This document shows positions 8,386 through 15,788 of a stretch of DNA of 40,835 nucleotides, piece after piece. Origin of the DNA: Myxococcaceae bacterium (lineage in GTDB: Bacteria > Myxococcota > Myxococcia > Myxococcales > Myxococcaceae). Position numbers and translations under genes: made by a program. A model generated the notes under the pieces. It was not told where the DNA came from. It saw only the letters and a list, made by a program, of their open reading frames with translations, and searched no databases. The DNA is taken from positions 1 through 40,835 of the forward strand of contig SECN01000065.1 in assembly GCA_004173515.1 (NCBI GenBank). Reading direction: 5' to 3'. Position 1 is the first letter of the stretch. Every line of letters begins with the position of its first letter.

Positions 8386-10254
8386 ATGCGCACGAGGCAC
8401 TTGAACCTGCCGCACGTTGCTGTTCTGGACTACAGCTACAGCAAGGACACGCCGTTCGCCTCCACGCGGCTGAGTCGGTTCCTTGATTTCTCCGGCATCA
8501 AGACGATGCGTGAGCACCATCAGCACATCGCCGAGGGCATGTCGGGCAGCTTCGGCTGCGCGAACTGCCGGGGCATCGAAGCACTCCGCAGTTGCCTCCG
8601 GGCCTACAGCGCGCTGAAGGACTATGACCAGGTCGCCAATCCACGCAACCTGGGCATGGGGGCCCTGACCTCGCTCCAGTCATTCCTGAGGGACCACGGC
8701 CCCAGGCTCGAGGCGCTGCGCGGAATCCTCGTCGACCTGAATGTGCCCTACGACGGGAAGTTCGGTGAGGTGTATGACTTCAAGGCCTACAAGCATGGCC
8801 TGCGCGACGGCAGGACTCCGCTCAACCCCATCGGTGAGCGCTGGTACGGCGTGATGAAGACGTTGTTCGTCGCCAGGAACGGTCCAGGGCCGCTCAACGC
8901 GATCCTCGACACCGGCGTGGGACAGTCCGTGACGAAGCCCTCCGCCCACGCGCACGCGGTCATCGCTCGTGCCAGCCTGGAGATCGGGATTCGTTTCGGG
9001 TTCTGTGAGTTCATGACGTTCGCTTCCTTTTCGGACAGCACCAAACAGGTGCGGACCTTGAGGAGCGTGGCCGCTCAGGCGGTGACCATCGTGGACCCGG
9101 ACGCGCAACTGGGCCAGACACTGATGGGGGCCATCGAGCAGATCCGGCGGCGCTATGAAGCACCGCTGCGCGAGCGGCGCATGCCCGCGCCCAGCGACGA
9201 GGCGCTCGCGGGCGAGCTGTGCGACCAGGCCATCGCTGGGATCGCGGCCATCGTCGCCTCCCAGGAATCCCATCAGCGCGCCAACTGCTTCGCCCTGTGT
9301 TCGGTCTACCGGGCACTCTTCCTGGCGTTCTCCAACATCACGCTGCACGCGCAGCGCACCCGGTGGAGAGACCTGCGTCAGAAGGTGACCGGTGTGGGGG
9401 ATCTGCTGACGTATTACCCCAAGTCGCGTGCTGGCAACTCCCTGGCCAGCATCAACCTGAAGGGGTTCTCCGACAGCCTGGGCAAGGGGGGCTTCGGCGA
9501 CGTGGCCCGACTCATCCACCTCCATGGCAAGAGTTGGAAGACCGTGCGCGAGGTCGAATTCGCCAAGCAATGCGGCGAATGTGAATCCGAGCAGGGCGCC
9601 TTCGACCTGCCGGGGCGGGTGGTCGACAGCCGCGTCCTGCACAAAGGTCCGAAGCTCGATCCGTCCATCGGGCTTTCCTTCTCCGAGCTGGGCGTCGCCG
9701 CGACAGACGATCAGACTCCCTGGGATTTGACGGCGGCGGTGGGCGCCCAGGCCGTGTGGCTCATCCTGGCGGATCTGCAGAAGCTGGCGCCCCGGGAGCC
9801 GGTCATCGCGGAGATGGTGGGCGTGTGTGATGCCGCGGCCCCGCTGTTCGTGGGGTACATGGAGATGCTGTTCCTGGGCCTCGGGTTCGCCGGCTGCACC
9901 AGCTTGCCGCTGGTGCTCGAGGAGGCACACGTGCGCACGAGGCAGGAGACCGCCGTCATCCCCTGGTCATCAAGTTCGGTCTCCGTCCCGGCCTACACGG
10001 GACCGACCTCGGTCGAACTCAATGAGGCGGCACGGAAGCTGGGGATGACGCTCAAGGAGTTGATGGAGCGCGAGACGGTGATCGATGTCATCTCCCGCCA
10101 GTACCGGCAGCAGGCGCGGCACGTGGCCCCCCGAGCGATAGGAGATGAGGAAGAGGCGTTCAAGGCGCTGGGAAGCGCCCGGGACCTCCTGGTGAGCTAC
10201 TTCCGGGACGCGGCGAAGACCGCGTCCCAGCCCCTGCGGCTCGAGTACCATTGA
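8386..10254 (+). CDS. Large orphan protein, no family recognised
   Basis: A 622-residue, apparently soluble protein. ATG 8386 is chosen because GAGG lies five bases upstream; an in-frame TTG at 8359 adds only nine residues of proline-rich text. It has no signal peptide. Visible points are two CxxC pairs (C58/C61 in GCANC; C396/C399 in QCGEC), a mostly helical middle, a hydrophobic stretch around 'AAVGAQAVWLILADL', and a C-terminal helix-rich tail. Codon choice is less GC-extreme than in neighbours, hinting at transfer. Two tiny exported Cys-rich peptides follow on the same strand, 60 bp downstream. I cannot assign a function. The four Cys could bind zinc. Confidence 0.7.
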   Translation: MRTRHLNLPHVAVLDYSYSKDTPFASTRLSRFLDFSGIKTMREHHQHIAEGMSGSFGCANCRGIEALRSCLRAYSALKDYDQVANPRNLGMGALTSLQSFLRDHGPRLEALRGILVDLNVPYDGKFGEVYDFKAYKHGLRDGRTPLNPIGERWYGVMKTLFVARNGPGPLNAILDTGVGQSVTKPSAHAHAVIARASLEIGIRFGFCEFMTFASFSDSTKQVRTLRSVAAQAVTIVDPDAQLGQTLMGAIEQIRRRYEAPLRERRMPAPSDEALAGELCDQAIAGIAAIVASQESHQRANCFALCSVYRALFLAFSNITLHAQRTRWRDLRQKVTGVGDLLTYYPKSRAGNSLASINLKGFSDSLGKGGFGDVARLIHLHGKSWKTVREVEFAKQCGECESEQGAFDLPGRVVDSRVLHKGPKLDPSIGLSFSELGVAATDDQTPWDLTAAVGAQAVWLILADLQKLAPREPVIAEMVGVCDAAAPLFVGYMEMLFLGLGFAGCTSLPLVLEEAHVRTRQETAVIPWSSSSVSVPAYTGPTSVELNEAARKLGMTLKELMERETVIDVISRQYRQQARHVAPRAIGDEEEAFKALGSARDLLVSYFRDAAKTASQPLRLEYH

Positions 10255-10314
10255 GCAGCCCGAACGCAGGGGAGACTTCCCACCGCCGTCCACAATCCTG
10301 ACCAGGGAATCCAA

Positions 10315-10539
10315 ATGAAGCAGACACCGCTGAAGAAGTCGCTGACCGGCATCGCCCTGTGGGTGGGACTTGCCGCGGGCTCCGCATTGGCCATGGTCCC
10401 CAGCCTCACGCAGGAATCGCCCGAGCCTGCATCGCTCCTGCCTCGGATGTGTTCCATCTCCTGCAAGGGCTGCGACACCACCGCCGATTGTGGAGCGGGG
10501 GGCGGCATCTGCTCGAACAGGATCTGCTACTCCAAGTAG
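10315..10539 (+). CDS. Small exported Cys-rich peptide
   Basis: A 74-residue precursor. ATG 10315 has AGGGAA about seven bases upstream. Residues 1-27 form a signal peptide (KK, then a hydrophobic stretch and AxA-like cleavage near SALAM). The mature peptide is about 47 residues with six cysteines in the last 30, spaced C-x3-C-x2-C-x5-C-x6-C-x4-C, which is three possible disulfides. Similar 'C-x-x-x-x-D-C-x-x-G-G-x-C' modules are common in myxobacterial exported proteins. It is too short for a catalytic domain; a secreted ligand, inhibitor or toxin is possible. Confidence 0.65.
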   Translation: MKQTPLKKSLTGIALWVGLAAGSALAMVPSLTQESPEPASLLPRMCSISCKGCDTTADCGAGGGICSNRICYSK

Positions 10540-10657
10540 CTTCGCGGCCAGCCATCTATTTGAGAGGCTGGGGCCTGCTTGAGGGGACTGGATTGCCGCT
10601 CATGCCCCACCGGGAGCCGCGCGACCGCTCCCCTCGAACAAGCACAAGGAGCCGAAC

Positions 10658-10891
10658 ATGAAGAGCCGATGGCTGAGCGCAGCGGTTGCCGCGGTAGCGA
10701 TGGTGCTGAGCGCCTGTGGTGGCCCGGAAGGGACCGAGGCCCCAGAGCAGGTGGCGGCCCCGGACATCCAGGAGGCCCAGCCCGAAGGCCCCCACTCGCA
10801 GGCCATCTCCTGTGATGCGCAGGGACGCTGCCCCGTCAATTTCTACTGCAGCGCGACGTGGACCTGCCGCTACATCGGCGGGCATCCGTAG
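10658..10891 (+). CDS. Small Cys-rich lipoprotein, possibly truncated by an in-frame stop
   Basis: A 77-residue precursor with AGGAG before ATG 10658. The lipobox LSAC places the lipid at C20. A Pro/Glu/Ala-rich spacer follows, then a four-Cys module (CDAQGRCPVNFYCSATWTC). After the TAG at 10889-10891 the same frame stays open for 44 codons with plausible composition (reading PQAPFDALPPYPLRETYAPW and onward) up to TAA at 11024. The gene may therefore have been longer and been cut by a nonsense change. It shares size, orientation and Cys-rich design with the peptide at 10315. Confidence 0.62.
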   Translation: MKSRWLSAAVAAVAMVLSACGGPEGTEAPEQVAAPDIQEAQPEGPHSQAISCDAQGRCPVNFYCSATWTCRYIGGHP

Positions 10892-10988
10892 CCCCAGGCG
10901 CCGTTTGACGCATTGCCGCCGTATCCGCTGCGCGAGACCTACGCCCCCTGGGATGCGGGCAGCGTCGCTTGGGAGGCCAGCGCCAATG

Positions 10989-11111
10989 TCAGGCGGCTTT
11001 GTACGCGTCGATGGTCGCGACGGTAATCATCACGACAGCAGTCACCGCGCACTTCGCGTGACTTCGCAACCGCGACAGTTCGCCTCCGCCCCAGGATTTC
11101 TTGAAGCACCG
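10989..11111 (-). pseudogene. Short coding-like remnant without a start
   Basis: On the minus strand a 40-codon frame runs from just inside an upstream TGA (11112-11114) to a TGA at 10989-10991. It reads KSWGGGELSRLRSHAKCA and then a hydrophobic VTAVVMITVATIDAYKAA ending. Composition and third-position GC look coding, but there is no start codon with a ribosome site. It appears to be the 3' end of a lost gene lying against the tail of the truncated lipoprotein. Its identity is unknown. Confidence 0.3.
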
Positions 11112-11125
11112 TCATGCCCCTCGGG

Positions 11126-12676
11126 CTACAGCGCGAAGCCCACCATCAGGGACGCGGAAGCCCGGGGCACCAGCGCCACGCCCGAATCCCTTCGCGCCAC
11201 CACGCCTCCCGCCGCTCCCCCCAGCAACATCGACATGCCCCGCCTCACCTCCAGCCGCACGCCTCCGGACACGAGGGCCAGCGGCTCCAGCCCGAAGCGC
11301 GTCTCACCCAAAGGAAGTCCGCCCTGGAAGACCGCCAGCGCTCCGGCCTCCAGCGCGCCGGAGAACGTCCACGGACCGTGCTTCCATTGCGGTCCCGCGT
11401 TGAGCCGCAACTCCAGCTCCGTCTGCCGGAAGGCCACCCGCTGGCCTGTGCCCCGGCGCACCGCGAGCCCCACGCCCGAAGCATCCATCCCCCACCCCAG
11501 CCGGCCCTCGCGCTCCAGGCGCACGTCCAGGCCCGCGACGGAAGGCAGGCCCGCGACAATCCCAGACGTCAGCGACGGCCCCACCGCGAGCCACAGCGTG
11601 GACCCCGCCCCACCCTTGCGAGCGAGCCGCAACCTCGCGGCCTGTTCCAGGGGCGCGCCTCCCACGGAGGCACTGCCATTGACAGGCACCGTCACCGACC
11701 GCTCCAGGAAGCCCTCCTCCGCGCGCAAGAGAAGCCGGTACACGCCCGGCGCCACGGCGAGCGTCGTGGGGCCCTCGCCCTTCTCCAGGTCCGCCACCAG
11801 TGCGCCGCTCTCGGAGGACAACACCAGCCAGCGTCCCGGGGTCTTCACATCCAACGTCAGCCGTCCCCGTGCCTGCTGCGGCTCGGAGAGGATGAGTTCC
11901 CCGCGCCCGCGCAGGTCCATCCGGAACGTCGGGCGCTGCAAGCCTCCCGGTGAGACGAGCGTGGACTCCAGCGTGCGCGCGTAGGCGTAGCGGTAGGCCT
12001 CCTCCAGTGTGACGCGCCCATCGCGCGACGCATCGGCCGCGCCGCGCAGACCCGCCGCCAGATGGTGCGTGAAATAGGAGCCCTGCAACGCGTCCGACTC
12101 CTGCGCGTATTCGTCCGCCCCGGAGGCGCTGATGACGACCCGTCCTTCCAGGTCCGCGGCCTCCATCGTGATGGGCGCGGCCACCGGCTTCAGGCCCTTC
12201 AGGCGTGTAGCGAGCCCGGAGCGGCACGAGTCCAGGATGAGCAGCCCCACCCCCACGGGCGCGCCCTTGAGGAAGTCCACCAACTCGCGCATCGGCAGCT
12301 CGGTGCCGCGCAGGTGCAGGCTGCCGTCGCCCGCGTGCGAGGAGATGTAGAGCACCAGCCAGTCGCGCGACGTGGCCTCGGAGGACAGCCGCGCCTGGAA
12401 GCGCGCCAGGGCCTCGCGCAGCGTGGCGGCATCCGTGCCCAGCAGCGCGACGGTGCGCTCCGGGGGCACGGTGCCCACCTCCTGGAGGACCTCGCGCATC
12501 CGGCGGGCGTCGGCCTCCGCGAAGCGCAACCGCTCTTCCCCAGGCAAGCCCTGGTTCTCCCCCACCACCAGCGCCCAACGCCGAGGAGCCTCCTCCGCCG
12601 CGCGGACCTGGAACGGGACCGCGAGCACACTGAGGACCGCGAGGACCGCCGCCACCCTGGAAAGGAGCCGCGTCAT
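11126..12676 (-). CDS. Secreted caspase-family (C14) protein with beta-rich C-terminal region
   Basis: A 516-residue protein with an N-terminal signal peptide (about 1-26). The C14/caspase domain follows: 'WALVVGENQG' at its start, catalytic His114 in ISSHAGDGSL, catalytic Cys151 in LILDSCRSG, and a helical 'YFTHHLAAGLRG...VTLEEAYRYAYA' end, so the dyad is intact. Next comes a PEGA-like beta segment (about 250-330). The last 180 residues are amphipathic strands ending in SLMVGFAL, like an outer-membrane beta-barrel. ATG 12676 lies inside the first unit of a tandem array; an in-frame extension to 12751 would translate repeat DNA and spoil the signal peptide. It is third in an operon-like order after an ECF sigma factor and its anti-sigma factor. 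Substrate and location are inferred. Confidence 0.82.
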   Translation of the reverse strand: MTRLLSRVAAVLAVLSVLAVPFQVRAAEEAPRRWALVVGENQGLPGEERLRFAEADARRMREVLQEVGTVPPERTVALLGTDAATLREALARFQARLSSEATSRDWLVLYISSHAGDGSLHLRGTELPMRELVDFLKGAPVGVGLLILDSCRSGLATRLKGLKPVAAPITMEAADLEGRVVISASGADEYAQESDALQGSYFTHHLAAGLRGAADASRDGRVTLEEAYRYAYARTLESTLVSPGGLQRPTFRMDLRGRGELILSEPQQARGRLTLDVKTPGRWLVLSSESGALVADLEKGEGPTTLAVAPGVYRLLLRAEEGFLERSVTVPVNGSASVGGAPLEQAARLRLARKGGAGSTLWLAVGPSLTSGIVAGLPSVAGLDVRLEREGRLGWGMDASGVGLAVRRGTGQRVAFRQTELELRLNAGPQWKHGPWTFSGALEAGALAVFQGGLPLGETRFGLEPLALVSGGVRLEVRRGMSMLLGGAAGGVVARRDSGVALVPRASASLMVGFAL

Positions 12677-12933
12677 CCGGCACCTCGCGAGGCCGTACGC
12701 ATGCTCAAGGGCCGACGTGATCGGGCACCTCGCGAGGCCGTACACATGCACAGGGCCGGCGTCATCAGACGACTCGCATGGCCGTACGCAGGCTCAAGGG
12801 CCGACGTCATCGGGCACCTCGCAATGCCGTACGCATACACAGGGCCGGCGTCATCGAGCACTTCGCATGACCATACGCAGGCATATGGCCGGCGTCACCA
12901 GACGACTCGCGAGAACCACGGGCTTGCTTCATG
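12671..12933 (-). repeat. 44-45 bp tandem array between the anti-sigma and caspase genes
   Basis: Five units lie at 12671-12715 (45 bp), 12716-12759 (44), 12760-12804 (45), 12805-12848 (44) and 12849-12892 (44). A degenerate sixth follows, reaching the anti-sigma stop codon at 12929-12931. Long and short subtypes alternate, giving an 89-bp higher-order period for units 1-4. Read on the minus strand, each unit ends in GCGAG-x-TGC-x-x-GATGACG or a close variant. This is the sequence just before and including the caspase start, and it resembles the end of the anti-sigma gene (GCGAGTCGCTCCATGA). The array thus looks like copies of a stop/start junction. No unique spacers are present, so it is not CRISPR. 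Confidence 0.85.
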
Positions 12934-13654
12934 GAGCGACTCGCAGGACCGCGTGGGCGCTCGCCTTCCCGAGCCCGTCCGGCGTCACCGCGTCCAGCGG
13001 GCTCCTGGCCCTCGCCCGGGCCTCCTCGATGCGCGCGAGGACCTCCGCCTTCGCCTCGTCCGCGAGCAGCGGCGTGTCCGAGAAGAACGCGTGCAACGCC
13101 ACCGACCCCGGCGTCACCTCCAGCGGTGGCGACAGCTTCACCTCCGCCCCGGGCTCCACGGAGCCACTGGTCCTTCCCCCCTGCGGCCAGAGCACATCCA
13201 CCTCGCCCGCCGCGTCCACCGCGAGCACCAACACATAGCGGTGCGCCCCCGTCCCCACCGCCAACGTCACGTGCTCGCCGGGCCTCGCGCTCGTCACTGG
13301 CGCGCCGCCGTCCGACAGGAGCCGCAACGCCACGCTGCCCTTCAGCCGCACGCCGTCCTCCGTGCCCTTCGGCACGTAGACGACCACCGCCAGCGCCACC
13401 GCCACCGCGGCCACCACTGGCCCGCCCCAATTCCAGCTCCAGCGCGCACGCGCCGGCTGGGCGCGCTTCGCCTCCAGCTTCGCGAACACCGTCGCCGCCC
13501 GGGGCGCGCGCAGGCTCGACTCGCGCGCCTGCCGCATTTCCTCCGCGAGAGGGCCACACGTCGCGCAGGACGCCACGTGCGCGCCCAGGCGGCCCGACGG
13601 ATCCAGGCCCGCAAGCCACTCGTCCAACTCCAACCGCGAAAGGTGCTCAGCCAC
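12929..13654 (-). CDS. Zinc-finger anti-sigma factor with DUF4384-like C-terminal domain
   Basis: A 241-residue protein with an N-terminal anti-sigma zinc finger, H26-x3-C30-x2-C33 (HVASCATC), as in ZAS/zf-HC2 anti-sigma factors that hold ECF sigma factors inactive. One membrane helix (about 76-95) follows. The outer part (about 100-230) resembles DUF4384, a domain often fused to bacterial caspases, with 'GAHRYVLVLAVDAAGEVDVLWPQGG'. GTG 13654 overlaps the sigma gene by 8 bp, implying translational coupling. By inference, the periplasmic part senses a signal and the finger releases the sigma factor. Caspase and DUF4384 are separate genes here, joined only by the operon. Confidence 0.8.
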   Translation of the reverse strand: MAEHLSRLELDEWLAGLDPSGRLGAHVASCATCGPLAEEMRQARESSLRAPRAATVFAKLEAKRAQPARARWSWNWGGPVVAAVAVALAVVVYVPKGTEDGVRLKGSVALRLLSDGGAPVTSARPGEHVTLAVGTGAHRYVLVLAVDAAGEVDVLWPQGGRTSGSVEPGAEVKLSPPLEVTPGSVALHAFFSDTPLLADEAKAEVLARIEEARARARSPLDAVTPDGLGKASAHAVLRVAP

Positions 13655-14162
13655 GGTCCGCCTCCAGTTGCTCGCCCGGCAGCCGCCCCAACTCCGCGGC
13701 CTTCTTCCGGATGGACTCCAGGTCGCGGACGATGGTCTTTCGCGACACGTCCAGCATCCGGGCGATCTCCTCCTGCGTCAGCCCGTCGAAGAAGTGCAGC
13801 GTGGCCACTTCCAGCTCGCGCTCGCCCATCCGGCCCACCAGGTGGCGGATGAAGTCGGCGGCCTCCCACTGGCTGGGGGTAAGGGTCGCGGACTCCTCAC
13901 GCGCCGGGAGCGCCGGCTCGCGCAGGTGGCGTGAGCGCAGCGCGTTGAGGCACAGGTTGGTCGTGACGCGGTACACGTACGTCATGGGACGGGCCTCCCG
14001 TCGGAACCGCGCACCAGCCGTCAACATGCGCTCGAAGACCTCCTGCACGATGTCCCACGCATCGGCGTCACGGCCGAGCAACGCGAGCGCACGACGGTGC
14101 ACCACGGGCGCGAAGCGCTCGTAGAGCTCCCTGAGCTCCTCCGCACCGAGCCCGCTCGCCAT
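13647..14162 (-). CDS. ECF-type RNA polymerase sigma factor
   Basis: About 171 residues from ATG 14162; a GTG at 14198 would add 12. Region 2 (LYERFAPVVHRRALALLGRD, with DAWDIVQEVFERML) and region 4 helix-turn-helix (LTQEEIARMLDVSRKTIVRD) are both clear, with nothing but a short linker between, as in extracytoplasmic-function sigma factors. It overlaps the anti-sigma gene by 8 bp and leads the sigma/anti-sigma/caspase operon. The divergent control region upstream carries repeated TGGGACA/TGTCCCA boxes, which would fit autoregulation together with the neighbouring lipoprotein gene. Confidence 0.9.
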   Translation of the reverse strand: MASGLGAEELRELYERFAPVVHRRALALLGRDADAWDIVQEVFERMLTAGARFRREARPMTYVYRVTTNLCLNALRSRHLREPALPAREESATLTPSQWEAADFIRHLVGRMGERELEVATLHFFDGLTQEEIARMLDVSRKTIVRDLESIRKKAAELGRLPGEQLEADRG

Positions 14163-14211
14163 CCGCGTGTCCGACCTTCCTGTTCGTCCTTGTGACACCC
14201 GGGCCCGGTGG

Positions 14212-14296
14212 CCTGGGACATCGATTCCTCAACGGGGTGTGGGATACTAGCCGCGCCCCGGCGGCATGTCCCAGGTCGCGCCCGTCGGGTGTCCCA
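14212..14296. promoter_or_regulatory. Divergent control region with repeated TGGGACA/TGTCCCA boxes
   Basis: CCTGGGACAT (14212-14221) and ATGTCCCAGG (14266-14275) are perfect reverse complements separated by 44 bp. A third copy of the core, TGTCCCA, is at 14290-14296, eight bases before the lipoprotein start. GGGATAC at 14241-14247 is a near match. The sites lie between the ECF sigma gene and the divergent lipoprotein gene. They could be promoter elements read by this sigma factor or a separate operator; the sequence alone does not decide. Confidence 0.45.
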
Positions 14297-14303
14297 ACCG
14301 CAC

Positions 14304-14870
14304 GTGAACCGACTCCTGCTCGCCGTCCTGCCCACCCTGTTCGCGGCAGGGTGCTTCGACCCGCTGTACGAAGACCTGGACCCCCTGGGCGAGGTGACGT
14401 GGGCCGTCTGCTGCATCTCCGGCCAGGTGGACACCTGCCCCTGCGACGCTCCCGGAGGCTGCCAGAACAGCTTCCGAGCCTGCGCGGCCGGCACCTGCGC
14501 GGAGTCGCTCAACCAGGCCTGCACCTGCGACGACTGCGGCGGGCCCAAGGATGCAGGAACCGCCGATGGAGGCATCAGCCCCGGCAACGATGGCGGCATC
14601 AGCATCGACGCCGGAACCAACACCGATGCGGGCACGGAGACAGACGCGGGCACGGAGACAGACGCGGGCACGGAGACAGACGCGGGCACGGAGACAGACG
14701 CGGGCCCCGTGGACGCAGGCCCGAACCCCGTCAAGCAGTACGGCCCGTGCTGCGATCCGGACACGCACAAGGTCACCACCTGCGCCTGCCCTGCCTCGGG
14801 CTGCGCGACCCCTCCCTTCACGCCCTGCGCATCCGGCCGGTGCGCGCTGGAAGGCGAGCGCTGCGGCTGA
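14304..14870 (+). CDS. Cys-rich lipoprotein with Thr-Asp-Ala-Gly-Thr-Glu repeats
   Basis: A 188-residue protein starting at GTG 14304 with a canonical lipobox (LFAAGC, C17). Two related Cys-rich modules flank a flexible acidic linker. The first (about 35-80) has CC-x9-C-x-C, C and C-x-C-x2-C groups. The second (about 148-188) opens with YGPCCDPDTHKVTTCAC, a shorter copy of the first. The linker is made of DAG-rich repeats, four of them identical at DNA level. It is divergent from the ECF sigma gene across shared boxes and so may be a target of it. It ends one base before the stop of the methyltransferase gene. A surface or periplasmic role is likely; the function is unknown. Confidence 0.7.
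   Translation: MNRLLLAVLPTLFAAGCFDPLYEDLDPLGEVTWAVCCISGQVDTCPCDAPGGCQNSFRACAAGTCAESLNQACTCDDCGGPKDAGTADGGISPGNDGGISIDAGTNTDAGTETDAGTETDAGTETDAGTETDAGPVDAGPNPVKQYGPCCDPDTHKVTTCACPASGCATPPFTPCASGRCALEGERCG
14628..14699 (+). repeat. Four perfect 18-bp tandem repeats in the lipoprotein linker
   Basis: GCGGGCACGGAGACAGAC repeats four times without a mismatch, encoding AGTETD in frame. Identical copies point to recent slippage expansion, and the unit length keeps frame, so linker length is likely to vary between strains. Confidence 0.9.
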
Positions 14871-14871
14871 C

Positions 14872-15687
14872 CTACTTCTTCTCCAGGATGACGGCGTAGA
14901 ACTCGATGCCCACGCCCTCCCGATCCTCCTCGGTGATGTAGCCCTCGGGCAGGCCCAGGAACTCGCGCACCGTCTGGACGCCGCCGGGGCCAGGGGTCCA
15001 CGGCCCGCAGAGCCGCAGGTATTCGGGCAGGGAGAACAGCTCGAAGGACTCGCCCATCTTCTGGAACAGGCCCACGAACTGCTCCCACTGGGGCGTCGTC
15101 TTCGCGGGGTCCTTGGTCTCGAAGGTGGTGAAGAGCTTCGTGCCCGGCGCGGCCCAGTCATACAGGTCGCGGAAGAACTTCTGGTTCTCCTCCGCCTTGA
15201 GGAACACGGTGATGCCGTTGGCGCCCAGGGCCACCTTGCGCTCGCCGCCCAGGAACTCGCGCACGTCCGCGCGCTCCAGGCACGCCTTCGCCTGACGGAT
15301 GTCGCACTCCAGATAGCGCACGCGCGGGTCGTCGCCCAGCAGCACACGCGCCTGCGCCATCGTCAGCGGGTTGACGTCCGAATACAGCACCTTCACGTCC
15401 GGCGGCAGCACGCCGTGCACATGGTCGTTGGTGGGCAGGCCGGACGCGAAGTCCACCCAGTGCGTGAAGCCCTCCGACGACAGCCGCTTCGCCGCCACCT
15501 GGAGGCACGCGCGCAGCATCCGCACCCACTTGCGCGTCGCGGGCAGCAGCGAGAACAGAAACTCCGCCGCCTGCCGGTCCGCCTCGAAGTGATGTGTCCC
15601 GCCCAGCGTGTAGTCGTAGATCCGCGCCGCGTCGGGAACCTGGGGATTCACGCCCGGTATCCGGGCCAGTTCATTCACATCCATCAT
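14872..15687 (-). CDS. S-adenosyl methyltransferase family protein (DUF574-like)
   Basis: A 271-residue protein. ATG 15687 has GAGGGA nine bases upstream. The N-terminal 'RIYDYTLGGTHHFEADRQAA' (about 22-41) and 'HWVDFASGLPTNDHVHGV' match the S-adenosyl methyltransferase family (DUF574), best known from actinobacteria, with 'VKVLYSDVNPLTMAQAR' as the acidic end of the second strand that binds SAM. Length is typical. The substrate is unknown. It lies 101 bp downstream of the adenylyltransferase-like gene on the same strand and ends against the lipoprotein stop. Its actinobacterial flavour hints at ancient transfer, but codon use is native. Confidence 0.8.
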   Translation of the reverse strand: MMDVNELARIPGVNPQVPDAARIYDYTLGGTHHFEADRQAAEFLFSLLPATRKWVRMLRACLQVAAKRLSSEGFTHWVDFASGLPTNDHVHGVLPPDVKVLYSDVNPLTMAQARVLLGDDPRVRYLECDIRQAKACLERADVREFLGGERKVALGANGITVFLKAEENQKFFRDLYDWAAPGTKLFTTFETKDPAKTTPQWEQFVGLFQKMGESFELFSLPEYLRLCGPWTPGPGGVQTVREFLGLPEGYITEEDREGVGIEFYAVILEKK

Positions 15688-15788
15688 CGTCGCTTCCCTC
15701 GGTAGGGCCCCCCCACCCCCGTCGACGTGACGCGGGTGAAGCCACTGTCCGCCCATTGTGCCGGCCCGCTCGCGCGGTTGCACAGGTC

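Noticed and set aside
12671..12892. CRISPR array
   Set aside because: Units are contiguous with no unique spacers, vary along their whole length, and no cas gene is near.
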